Shown piece after piece: positions 54,065 to 63,141 of a stretch of DNA of 64,000 bases. A model generated the notes under the pieces. The model was not told where the DNA came from. It did not search any database and saw nothing but the letters and a program-made list of their open reading frames with translations. The position numbers and the translations under genes were made by a program. Numbering within the stretch: position 1 is the first letter of the stretch; each line of letters starts with the position of its first letter. This DNA comes from Streptomyces violaceusniger (GTDB taxonomy: Bacteria > Actinomycetota > Actinomycetes > Streptomycetales > Streptomycetaceae). The stretch is from NCBI GenBank assembly GCA_005405945.1, contig BJHW01000001.1, positions 6,014,001-6,078,000 of the forward strand. Direction: 5' to 3'.

Positions 54065-55651
54065 ATGGCACAGACCCAGAGCGCCCAGGGGCCCTCCGAA
54101 CCTGACGCCAGCGGGTCCGGAATGTCGGATACGCCCGAGGCGTGGGGCAACGGAGGACTTGTCGGCGATGGTCGATATCGGCTTACCAGTCGACTCGGCC
54201 GCGGCGGTATGGCGGAGGTGTTCGCCGCCGAGGACCTCCGGCTCGGCCGTACGGTCGCGGTGAAGCTGCTCCGCGCCGACCTGGCCGAGGACCCGGTGTC
54301 CAAGGCCCGCTTCACCCGCGAGGCACAGTCCGTGGCCGGGCTGAACCACCACGCCGTGGTGGCGGTCTACGACTCCGGCGAGGACACGGTCGGCCAGAAC
54401 ACCGTGCCGTACATCGTCATGGAGCTGGTCGAGGGCCGGACCATCCGCGATCTGCTGCTCAACGCCGAGGCCCCGCCGCCGGACCAGGCGCTGATCATCG
54501 TCTCCGGGGTGCTGGAGGCGCTCGCCTACAGCCATCAGCACGGCATCGTGCACCGTGACATCAAGCCCGCCAACGTGATCATCACCCACAGCGGCGCGGT
54601 CAAGGTCATGGACTTCGGCATCGCCCGCGCCCTGCACGGCGCGCAGTCCACCATGACCCAGACCGGCATGGTCATGGGCACACCGCAGTACCTCTCGCCG
54701 GAGCAGGCCCTCGGCAAGGCCGTGGACCACCGCTCCGACCTCTACGCCACCGGCTGTCTGCTCTACGAGCTGCTGGCGCTGCGCCCGCCGTTCACCGGGG
54801 AGACCCCGCTGTCGGTGGTGTACCAGCACGTCCAGGACACCCCGGTGCCCCCGTCGGAGATCTCCGGCACCGTGCCGCCGGAGCTGGACGGCCTGGTGAT
54901 GCGCTCCCTCGCCAAGGACCCGGACGACCGGTTCCAGAGCGCCGAGGAGATGCGCGGGCTGGTCCAGTACGCGCTCCAGATGCTCCACGAGGCGGGCGGC
55001 CACACCGGCATGTGGAACACCGGCCCGGTCACCCAGCACCTGGGCGCCGCCACCCCCGCGATGGGCATGCCGGGCGTCGGGGCCACCACCGCGCTGCCGC
55101 ACCCGGGCCACGGCGAGACCTCCCAGCAGCCGATCGTCACCGGCCCCGGTGGCGGGGGCGGCGGCTACCACGGCGGTTCCGGCCGCCGTAAGGGCCGCGG
55201 CAAGTTGTGGCTGATCGCGGTGCTCGCGGTGATCGCGGTGGCGACGGGGGTCGCCTTCGCCCTCCAACTCGGTGACAAGGGCGGCGACAAGCAGCCGAAG
55301 AAGCACCAGACGTCGGTCACCCAGGAGAAGACGGACAAGCCGAGCGACAAGCCGAGCGAGGACTCGAGCGACGAGACGGCCCCGAGCGGCGACGAGCACA
55401 ACTCCGGGGGCCCGGGCAGCGACTACACCCCGACCGATGACCCCACGCCGACGTACTCGGACAACCAGCCGACGGACCAGCCGACGGACCAGCCGACGGA
55501 CCCGGGCACCAACGAGCCGACCGACGACCCGACCACCCCGGGCGGCGGCGAAGAGCCGAGCACCCCGTCGACCGGCGATCCGAGTCCGCCCGCCACGCAG
55601 CCCACCGGGGGTACGGAGGGCGCCACGGACGGCGCCGGCGGCACTCCCTGA
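54065..55651 (+). CDS. Ser/Thr protein kinase with disordered extracellular tail
   Basis: A 528-residue membrane kinase. The kinase domain (about 36-300) has GRGGMAEVF, AVKLL, HRDIKPANVII and DFGIARA. A Gly-rich linker, one membrane helix (LWLIAVLAVIAVATGVAFAL, about 395-415) and an Asp/Thr/Pro-rich tail of some 110 residues follow, including QPTD repeated three times. No folded sensor is visible, unlike its divergent neighbour. ATG start at 54065 with GAGG close upstream. An 8-bp hairpin follows the stop. Confidence 0.92.
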   Translation: MAQTQSAQGPSEPDASGSGMSDTPEAWGNGGLVGDGRYRLTSRLGRGGMAEVFAAEDLRLGRTVAVKLLRADLAEDPVSKARFTREAQSVAGLNHHAVVAVYDSGEDTVGQNTVPYIVMELVEGRTIRDLLLNAEAPPPDQALIIVSGVLEALAYSHQHGIVHRDIKPANVIITHSGAVKVMDFGIARALHGAQSTMTQTGMVMGTPQYLSPEQALGKAVDHRSDLYATGCLLYELLALRPPFTGETPLSVVYQHVQDTPVPPSEISGTVPPELDGLVMRSLAKDPDDRFQSAEEMRGLVQYALQMLHEAGGHTGMWNTGPVTQHLGAATPAMGMPGVGATTALPHPGHGETSQQPIVTGPGGGGGGYHGGSGRRKGRGKLWLIAVLAVIAVATGVAFALQLGDKGGDKQPKKHQTSVTQEKTDKPSDKPSEDSSDETAPSGDEHNSGGPGSDYTPTDDPTPTYSDNQPTDQPTDQPTDPGTNEPTDDPTTPGGGEEPSTPSTGDPSPPATQPTGGTEGATDGAGGTP

Positions 55652-55657
55652 CGGCCC

Positions 55658-55677
55658 GGGGCGCCCTACGGCGCCCC
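55658..55677 (+). terminator. Terminator after the kinase gene
   Basis: GGGGCGCC-CTAC-GGCGCCCC lies 6 bases after the stop. A second GC-rich inverted repeat (AAGGGCC...GGCCCTT, about 55691-55731) follows. Confidence 0.6.
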
Positions 55678-55803
55678 CTCGGCCGTAAGAAGGGCCCCTT
55701 TCCGGCGGATTCCCGCGGAAGGCGGCCCTTCAGTCGTGGAACGCCCTCCCCGGCCGCGGAACGCCCTCCTCGGCCACGGAAGGCGGCCTTTCGCCCCGGC
55801 CCC

Positions 55804-55851
55804 GTCACCCGCAGAAGGCGTCACCCGCAGAAGGCGTCACCCGCAGAAGGC
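55804..55851 (+). repeat. Three exact 16-bp tandem repeats at the end of the phosphotransferase gene
   Basis: GTCACCCGCAGAAGGC occurs at 55804-55819, 55820-55835 and 55836-55851. The third copy contains the stop and last codons of the phosphotransferase gene; the first two lie just beyond it. Confidence 0.9.
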
Positions 55852-56877
55852 GTCGCGGACCGCGTCGTACTCCCGGGTCCACCACACCACCAGCGCGGCG
55901 GCCGCCGGGAACTGCGGATCGGCGCGCCGGTCCCCGCGCTGGTAGCGCCAGCGCAGCATCCAGAAGTCGTTGAGCCGCTCCCACCACACCCGGTGGACGG
56001 CCGCGGCCATCTCGGAGGTCCCGACCCCCGCGGCGCAGCGGTACGCCCGCGCGTAGGACCGCACCTTGGTGAGCTCCAGGGTGCCATCGGGCCGTACGAA
56101 GAAGATCGCGGCGGCCCGGACCGCCTCCTCGGCGCGCGGCTGCACCCCGAGCCGGTCCCAGTCGACGATGGCGGCCGGTTCCGTGTCGCGGTAGAGCAGG
56201 TTCAGCGGGTGGAAGTCGCCGTGCACCCAGCCGGCGACCGGGACGGCGTCCGCCTCCGGGCGGCGGTGGGCGTGCCGCTCCACCAGCGCCCGCCGCTCGA
56301 CCAGCCGGTGCTCGGCGAGCTCGTCGAAGGTGTCGCGGTTGCGGCGCCCCCGGATCAGCGTGAGCAGCTCGTCGATGACGGGGAAGGTGTCCTCGGGGTC
56401 GGCGGCGGCCTCGACGGGCGGCCTGCGGTCGCCCGTACGGGCCCGCATGACACGCTCCAGACAGGTGTGGACGAGCCCGAGCAGCCCGCCCAGCCGCCAG
56501 CACTGCGGGGCGGTCAGCTCCCCGCCGTCGCGGTGCCGCCCGTCGATCCAGGGGTGTAACGCGTAGCAACGGCCGCCGATGACGGCGACCGTACGGCCGT
56601 CGGCGTCCGGGACCGGCGGGGCGACGGGCACCCCGAGCGCCTCCAGCCGCTGGGTGACGCGGTGCTGGCGGGCGATGGCGGTGCGGTCGCCGTCGAGGTG
56701 GTGTTTGAGGAAGAACCGGCCGCGGGTGGTGGCGAGGCGGTAGCCCCGGTTGAGCAGCCCCTCGGTGAGCGGTTCGCAGGAGACGGCCTCACCGGCGGTG
56801 TCATAGCGGCGGAGCAGGGCGCTCAGGGTTTCCCCGTCGGGAGCGGCCTCGGCGGAGCGTACATGTGAGCGCGGCAC
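55837..56877 (-). CDS. Aminoglycoside phosphotransferase (APH) family kinase
   Basis: A 346-residue protein-kinase-like small-molecule phosphotransferase. It has an N-lobe with ATP-contacting Lys (RFFLKHHL), hinge-like YALHPWIDG, catalytic GWVHGDFHPLNLLY and metal-binding IVDWDRLGV. The Cys-containing C-terminus (DAFCG) lies in a 16-bp repeat. Substrate unknown; such proteins may phosphorylate sugars or choline-like compounds as well as antibiotics. GTG start at 56877. It is followed on the other side by a large non-coding repeat region. Confidence 0.88.
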   Translation of the reverse strand: MPRSHVRSAEAAPDGETLSALLRRYDTAGEAVSCEPLTEGLLNRGYRLATTRGRFFLKHHLDGDRTAIARQHRVTQRLEALGVPVAPPVPDADGRTVAVIGGRCYALHPWIDGRHRDGGELTAPQCWRLGGLLGLVHTCLERVMRARTGDRRPPVEAAADPEDTFPVIDELLTLIRGRRNRDTFDELAEHRLVERRALVERHAHRRPEADAVPVAGWVHGDFHPLNLLYRDTEPAAIVDWDRLGVQPRAEEAVRAAAIFFVRPDGTLELTKVRSYARAYRCAAGVGTSEMAAAVHRVWWERLNDFWMLRWRYQRGDRRADPQFPAAAALVVWWTREYDAVRDAFCG

Positions 56878-57602
56878 CTGCCAGATGTTAGATCACCGGG
56901 CATCGCCGCAACGGCCCACGAAGACGACGACGCACGGCACACCGGGGTACGGCCGGTTGACCGGGGCGGCCGCGACGCGTCGCGGCCCGCGTCGCCCCCG
57001 GGGCCGGGGTGTCCGACGGGTCTTGGCGCCTGCGGCGGGCTGTTTCCCCTCCCCGCCCCTTCCCGAAACTGGGGCTCTGCCCCAGGCCCCGGGCGGGGCT
57101 TCGCCCCGGGCCCCGGGCGGGGCTTCGCCCCGGGCCCCGGGCGGGGCTTCGCCCCGGGCCCCGGGTGGGGTCCCGTCCTGGGCTCCGGGTGGGGTCCCGT
57201 CCTGGGCTCCGGGTGGGGTCCCGTCCTGGGCTCCGGGTGGGGTCCCGTCCCGGGCCTCGGGCGGGGCTCCGTCCCGCGTCCCGGGCGGGGCTTCAGGCCT
57301 CGGGTGGGGCTTCGTCACGGGCCTCGGGCGGGGTTCCGCCCCAGACCCCGGGGTCCAGGGGCGAGACCCCGTGTGGTCCGCTGGACGCCCCGTAGCGCTT
57401 CCGGGCCTGCGTCGCGTCTCCGCCCGGGGGTGAGTGCTCCCGGGGCTGCGTCGCCCCTCTGCCCGGGGGCAGTGCTTCCGGGCCTCGCCGCCCCCGCCCG
57501 AGGGGTCAGCGCGTCTCGGCCTGCGTCGACCGCCGGGGTCAGTGCCCTGGTTCCTCGCCGCCCGCGCCCGCGCCGCCCGCGCCCGCGCTAAGCGCGTCGG
57601 GC
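56878..57602. other. Non-coding repeat-rich gap
   Basis: About 725 bases without a believable gene. The centre is the 24-bp array (57071-57353); the flanks are GC-rich and low-complexity. Open frames on both strands exist only because the 24-base unit is a multiple of three and lacks stops. Confidence 0.7.
57071..57353 (+). repeat. Twelve-unit 24-bp tandem hairpin array
   Basis: Consecutive units start GGGGCTTCGCCCC or GGGGTCCCGTCC and end CCGGG(C/T). Two units are identical (57095-57142) and three of a second type are identical (57167-57238). One unit (57287-57305) is 19 bases. The first type is self-complementary (GGGGC-TTC-GCCCC), so transcripts would form a row of small hairpins. Confidence 0.9.
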
Positions 57603-57740
57603 GAAGTCCGCTATGGTTCGGCAGCGCCCCGAAGGGGCGCGGGGCTGTGTCGATGTGCGGCTCCGCCGCGCGGGCGCGACCAGCCACGACGGTGCCGCAG
57701 ACGGCCGACGAAGCATCGCGGCACTTCCAGCGGAGCGCTT
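57603..57740 (+). repeat. Dispersed intergenic repeat, copy B
   Basis: Inverted relative to copy A at 37078-37216 and nearly identical over 138 bases. It includes hairpin GCGCCCC-GAA-GGGGCGC (57624-57640) and abuts the stop codon of the response-regulator gene. Confidence 0.85.
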
Positions 57741-58407
57741 AGCGCTTCTGGGCCTGCGTCGCCTGCATCCGGGCGACGTATGCCGCCGCCTGCGAGCGGC
57801 GCTCCATGCCCAGCTTGGAGAGCAGGCTGGAGACATAGTTCTTGATCGTCTTCTCGGCGAGGTGCAGCCGCTCGCCGATCGCCCGATTGGTGAGCCCCTC
57901 CCCGATCAGCAGCAGGATCCGGCGCTCCTGCTCGGTGAGGGCGGCGAGATGGTCGTCCGGTTTGGCGGCCGTCTGGCCGCGCAGCCGTTCCAGCACCCGG
58001 GCGGTGGCCACCGGGTCGAGCAGCGACCGGCCCGCGGCCACGTCCCGGACGGCGGAGAGCAGTTCGTCGCCGCGGATGTCCTTCAGGACGTAGCCGGAGG
58101 CGCCCGCGATGATGGCGTCGAAGAGCGCCTCGTCGTCGGCGAAGGAGGTGAGCATCATGCAGCGGACGCTCTCGTCCCGGGCGCGGATCTCCCGGCAGAC
58201 CTCGACCCCGCTGCGGTCGGGCAGCCGGATGTCGAGGACGGCGACGTCCGGGCGGGCGGCCGGGATGCGCGCCAGCGCATCGGCCGCGGTGCCCGCCTCG
58301 CCGACCACCTCCATGTCCGGCTCGCCCGCGAGCAGCTCGCGTACGCCGCGTCGGACGACTTCATGGTCGTCGACCAGGAAAATCCCTATTTTTCCTTCTT
58401 CGCGCAC
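57739..58407 (-). CDS. NarL/FixJ (DevR-like) response regulator
   Basis: A 222-residue regulator. The receiver domain (1-120) has acidic pair VDDHEVV, phosphoacceptor in AVLDIRLPDRSG, Thr/Ser in MMLTSFAD and Lys in YVLKDI. A LuxR-type HTH follows (LTEQERRILLLIGEGLTNRA, KTIKNYVSSLLSKLGMERR). The C-terminal QAAAYVARMQ resembles DevR/DosR. No histidine kinase gene adjoins it in this window. The GTG at 58407 is chosen because the receiver fold begins directly after it; its ribosome site is weak. Confidence 0.88.
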   Translation of the reverse strand: MREEGKIGIFLVDDHEVVRRGVRELLAGEPDMEVVGEAGTAADALARIPAARPDVAVLDIRLPDRSGVEVCREIRARDESVRCMMLTSFADDEALFDAIIAGASGYVLKDIRGDELLSAVRDVAAGRSLLDPVATARVLERLRGQTAAKPDDHLAALTEQERRILLLIGEGLTNRAIGERLHLAEKTIKNYVSSLLSKLGMERRSQAAAYVARMQATQAQKR

Positions 58408-58730
58408 GGATCCAGTCTCACACACGAAGTCTTCCCGCGTCGTAGTCCAGCGGGATACCGTGCGCTTGTCCGGCGGCCTGCGGGGGCTGTGACCAGTGGA
58501 TGTTTCCCCACCCGCGCGATTTACTTGGAAATCCAAGCAAAATTGCAGGTCAGGTGGGGTTTCGCAGACATGCGACGCACTGGGTAACGTGCTTTGTGCA
58601 GGGCCAGCCGCCGGGAACCTGTCACGCCCGGTCATGCCCCGGCGCACCCACCCCGTGCGCTATGGCGGAACGGGCGAGCCGCAACTGGCCGCCGGCGGAT
58701 CCCGGGGGCCGGACAGACGGAGGAGCACAC
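58408..58730. promoter_or_regulatory. Control region of the second bkd operon, with inverted repeat
   Basis: No gene seen. A relatively AT-rich segment holds CTTGG-AAAT-CCAAG (58524-58537), a 5-4-5 inverted repeat that may be an operator. GGAGGAG at 58719-58725 is the bkdA ribosome site. Confidence 0.45.
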
Positions 58731-59897
58731 GTGACCGTGGAGAGCACTGCCGCGCGCAAGCCGCGCCGCAGCGGAGCCAAGCGCAGCACCACCACGCGGG
58801 ACACCAAGAAGCAGCCTGCGGGCCAGACCGAACTCGTACAGCTGCTGACCCCCGAGGGCGAGCGTGTCGAGCACCCCGAGTACGCCATCGACCCCACCCC
58901 GGAGGAGCTGCGCGGTCTGTACCGGGACATGGTGCTGACACGGAGGTTCGACGCCGAGGCCACCACCCTGCAGCGCCAGGGCGAACTGGGCCTGTGGGCC
59001 TCGCTGCTCGGCCAGGAGGCGGCGCAGATCGGCTCCGGCCGGGCGCTGAACGACGCCGACTACGTCTTCCCCACCTACCGCGAGCACGGTGTGGCCTGGT
59101 GCCGGGGCGTCGACCCGACCAATCTGCTGGGGATGTTCCGTGGGGTGAACCACGGCGGCTGGGACCCGAACAGCAACAACTTCCACCTGTACACCATCGT
59201 GATCGGCTCGCAGACGCTGCACGCGACCGGCTACGCGATGGGCGTGGCCAAGGACGGCGCGGACGCCGCGGTCCTGGCCTACTTCGGCGACGGCGCCTCC
59301 AGCCAGGGCGATGTCGCCGAATCGTTCACCTTCTCCGCGGTCTACAACGCCCCGGTCGTCTTCTTCTGCCAGAACAACCAGTGGGCCATCTCCGAGCCCA
59401 CCGAGAAGCAGACCCGGGTGCCGCTCTACCAGCGCGCCCAGGGCTTCGGCTTCCCCGGGGTGCGGGTGGACGGCAATGACGTGCTCGCCTGTCTGGCCGT
59501 CACCAAGGCCGCGCTGGAGCGGGCGCGCACCGGGCAGGGCCCGATGCTCATCGAGGCGTTCACCTACCGCATGGGCGCCCACACCACCTCCGACGACCCC
59601 ACCCGCTACCGCTCCCCCGAGGAGCGGGAGCTGTGGGAGACCAAGGACCCGATCCTGCGGCTGCGCACCCTGCTGACCCGCGAGGGCCTGGCCGACGACG
59701 CGTACTTCGCCGAGCTCGAGCGGGAGAGCGACGCGCTGGCCAAGCGGGTTCGGGACGCCGTACGGGCCATGCCCGACCCCGAGGACATGGCGATGTTCGA
59801 GCACATCTACGCCGACGGGCACGCGCTCGTCGACGAGGAGCGGGCGCAGTTCGCCGAGTACCAGGCTTCGTTCGTCACCGCTGAGGAAGGCATCTGA
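58731..59897 (+). CDS. bkdA: Branched-chain 2-oxoacid dehydrogenase E1 alpha subunit (second operon)
   Basis: A 388-residue paralogue of 42014-43156. A basic Lys/Arg-rich N-terminus of about 35 residues precedes the E1 alpha fold: LQRQGELGLWASLLGQEAAQ, the ThDP motif GDGASSQGDVAESFTFSAVY...NN and RMGAHTTSDDPTRYR. GTG start 5 bases after GGAGGAG. It begins a three-gene operon; bkdB starts 1 base after its stop. Two such operons per genome are known in streptomycetes. Confidence 0.94.
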   Translation: MTVESTAARKPRRSGAKRSTTTRDTKKQPAGQTELVQLLTPEGERVEHPEYAIDPTPEELRGLYRDMVLTRRFDAEATTLQRQGELGLWASLLGQEAAQIGSGRALNDADYVFPTYREHGVAWCRGVDPTNLLGMFRGVNHGGWDPNSNNFHLYTIVIGSQTLHATGYAMGVAKDGADAAVLAYFGDGASSQGDVAESFTFSAVYNAPVVFFCQNNQWAISEPTEKQTRVPLYQRAQGFGFPGVRVDGNDVLACLAVTKAALERARTGQGPMLIEAFTYRMGAHTTSDDPTRYRSPEERELWETKDPILRLRTLLTREGLADDAYFAELERESDALAKRVRDAVRAMPDPEDMAMFEHIYADGHALVDEERAQFAEYQASFVTAEEGI

Positions 59898-59898
59898 C

Positions 59899-60879
<981 letters not shown>

Positions 60880-60901
60880 AGGGCTTGAGGAGATCGTGAC
60901 G

Positions 60902-62388
60902 ATGACCGCAGTCGAACAGCGCTTCCGTGAGTTCAAGATGCCCGACGTGGGCGAGGGGCTGACCGAGGCCGAGATCCTCAAGTGGTTCGTGGCGCCGGGC
61001 GACACCGTGACCGACGGCCAGGTGGTGTGCGAGGTCGAGACCGCCAAGGCCGCCGTCGAGCTGCCCATCCCCTTCGACGGCGTGGTCCACGAGCTGCGCT
61101 TCGACGAGGGCACCACCGTGGACGTGGGCACGCCGATCATCTCGGTGGACACCAACCCCGGGCGGGGAGGCGGCGCCCCAGGCCGCTCCCGCCGCCGAGG
61201 CCCCCGCCGCCGAGGCCCCCGCCGCCGAGAAGCCGACCGCCGCGGCCGAGCCCGAGGAGAAGGAGGGCCGCCAGGCCAATCTGGTCGGCTACGGGGCGGC
61301 GCCCGCCTCCACCAAGCGCCGTCCGCGCAGGGCCCTGCCGGGGGCGCAGCGGTCCGCGCCCGCCCCCTCCGCCGCGGCGCCCGCGCCCCAGGCGCCCGCT
61401 CCCGCACCCGCGTCGGCGCGCCCCGAGGCCGCGCCCGCGCCCCATGCGCCCTCGCCCTCCCCCTCCCCTCGCCCGAGCTGAACGGCAGCGGCCGGACCGC
61501 GCGGCCGCTGGCCAAGCCGCCGGTCCGCAAGCTGGCCAAGGACCTGGGCATCGACCTGGAGACGGTCACCCCGAGCGGGGCGGACGGGATCATCACCCGC
61601 GAGGACGTCCACGCGGCCGCCGAGGCCGTCCAGGCGGCCCGGGAGACGCCCGTGGCGGCCCCGTCCGCCGCCGTCACGGCCGTCCAGGGCCGGGAGCGCC
61701 GGGTGCCCGTGAAGGGCGTGCGGAAGGCCACCGCGCAGGCGATGGTCCACAGCGCCTTCACGGCCCCGCACGTGACCGAGTTCGTGACGGTCGACGTGAC
61801 CCGCACGATGAAGCTCGTGGCCGACCTCAAGCAGGACCCGGAGCTGGCCGGGCTGCGGGTCAACCCGCTGCTGCTGGTCGCCAAGGCCCTGCTGGTGGCC
61901 ATCCGGCGCAACCCGGACATCAATGCCACCTGGGACGAGGACAACCAGGAGATCGTCTACAAGGACTACGTCAATCTGGGCATCGCGGCGGCGACACCGC
62001 GCGGGCTGATCGTCCCCAACATCAAGGACGCCCACGCCAAGACCCTGCCCGAACTGGCCTCCGCCCTGGGCGAGCTGGTCACCACCGCCCGTGAGGGCAA
62101 GACCACCCGGCCGCGATGTCCGGCGGCACGATCACCATCACCAACGTCGGCGTCTTCGGCATCGACGCGGGCACCCCGATCATCAACCCCGGGGAGTCCG
62201 CGATCCTCGCCTTCGGCGCGGTCAAGCTCCAGCCGTGGGTCCACAAGGGCGAGGTCAAGCCGCGCCAGGTCACCACGCTGGCGCTCTCCTTCGACCACCG
62301 GCTGGTCGACGGCGAGCTGGGCTCCAGGGTGCTCGCGGACGTCGCGGCCGTCCTGGAGCGCCCCAAGCGGCTCATTACATGGGCCTGA
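60902..62388 (+). CDS. bkdC: Branched-chain 2-oxoacid dehydrogenase E2 (second operon; three frame breaks)
   Basis: Lipoyl domain with Lys in VETAKAAVELP, Ala/Pro/Glu linker (APAAEAPAAEAPAAEKPTAA in the restored frame), E3-binding domain (KPPVRKLAKDLGIDLETV) and acyltransferase domain with FDHRLVDG. The frame breaks near 61162 (two bases short or one extra in CCCCGGGCGGGG), near 61475 (TCCCCTCG, one C short) and near 62107 (ACCCGG, one C short). Repaired length is about 496 residues. ATG at 60902 lies 9 bases after GAGGAG; GTG at 60896 would be only 3 bases from it. Confidence 0.9.
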
Positions 62389-62417
62389 CGTGGGCTTGAC
62401 GCAGCCGTAGACACCCT

Positions 62418-62442
62418 CCCCCGTCCGCATCGCGGACGGGGG
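62418..62442 (+). terminator. Terminator of the second bkd operon
   Basis: CCCCCGTCCGC-ATC-GCGGACGGGGG is a perfect 11-bp stem, 29 bases after the E2 stop. Confidence 0.8.
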
Positions 62443-62467
62443 ATGAGTGCGCATGCATCTTGTATCT

Positions 62468-62483
62468 ATGATGTGCGCATCAT
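62468..62483. promoter_or_regulatory. Palindrome overlapping the GntR gene start
   Basis: ATGAT-GTGCGC-ATCAT, a 16-base palindrome, covers the first two bases of the GntR start codon, with TTGTATC just before it. It is a likely autoregulatory operator. Confidence 0.6.
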
Positions 62484-63141
62484 GAGTCCCGCCGATACGG
62501 CCACCAAGCCGCCCCCTGCCGCCGAACGCGTCTACCACCACGTCAAACAAGCCGTCCTCGACCGCCGCTACGAGGGCGGCACACTGCTGAGCGAGGGCGA
62601 ACTCGCGGACGCCGTCGGGGTCTCCCGCACCCCCGTCCGGGAGGCGCTGCTGCGCCTGGAGGCCGAGGGGCTGCTCAAGCTCTATCCGAAGAAGGGCGCC
62701 CTGGTGCTGCCCGTCTCCTCCCAGGAGATCGCGGACGTGGTCGAGACCCGGCTGCTGGTGGAGCAGCACGCGGTCGCCAAGGTCGTCCCGGCCGGTGGGC
62801 AGCTGCTGGCCCGGCTCGAGGAGCTGCTGGAGGAGCAGAGGGTGCACGCCGCGGCCGGGGACCTGGCCGCCTTCGCGGCCGCCGACCGCTGCTTCCACGC
62901 GGCGATCGTCCGGGCGGCGGGGAACGCCATCCTGGCGCAGCTGTACGACCAGTTGAGGGACCGCCAGCTGCGGATGGGCGTGGCCACCATGCACGCCGAG
63001 CCCGACCGCATCGCCAAGAACATCACCGAGCACACGGAGATCCTCCAGGCCCTGCGCGCCGGGGACGCCGGTTTCGCGTCCGGTCTTGTGCAGCGCCACA
63101 TCAGCTGGGTGAACAACCTCGCCCGGGGTGAGGTGCGATGA
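62482..63141 (+). CDS. GntR family regulator (FadR/FCD type)
   Basis: A 219-residue regulator. The N-terminal winged HTH (LLSEGELADAVGVSRTPVRE, LEAEGLLKLYPKKGALV) is followed by an FCD ligand domain with metal-binding pattern RCFHAAIVRAAGN and TEHTEILQALRAGDA. ATG 62482 is preferred over a GTG/ATG upstream (62443) because the family N-terminus begins here and the operator overlaps it. No clear ribosome site is visible. Its stop overlaps the MFS start, so it probably regulates that transporter. Confidence 0.88.
   Translation: MSPADTATKPPPAAERVYHHVKQAVLDRRYEGGTLLSEGELADAVGVSRTPVREALLRLEAEGLLKLYPKKGALVLPVSSQEIADVVETRLLVEQHAVAKVVPAGGQLLARLEELLEEQRVHAAAGDLAAFAAADRCFHAAIVRAAGNAILAQLYDQLRDRQLRMGVATMHAEPDRIAKNITEHTEILQALRAGDAGFASGLVQRHISWVNNLARGEVR

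Noticed and set aside
56885..57687. Long open frames on both strands with 8-residue repeats (PGGASPRA-like; PPGARGEA-like)
   Set aside because: They are produced by translating the 24-bp hairpin array; no ribosome site, no fold, and both strands are open alike.
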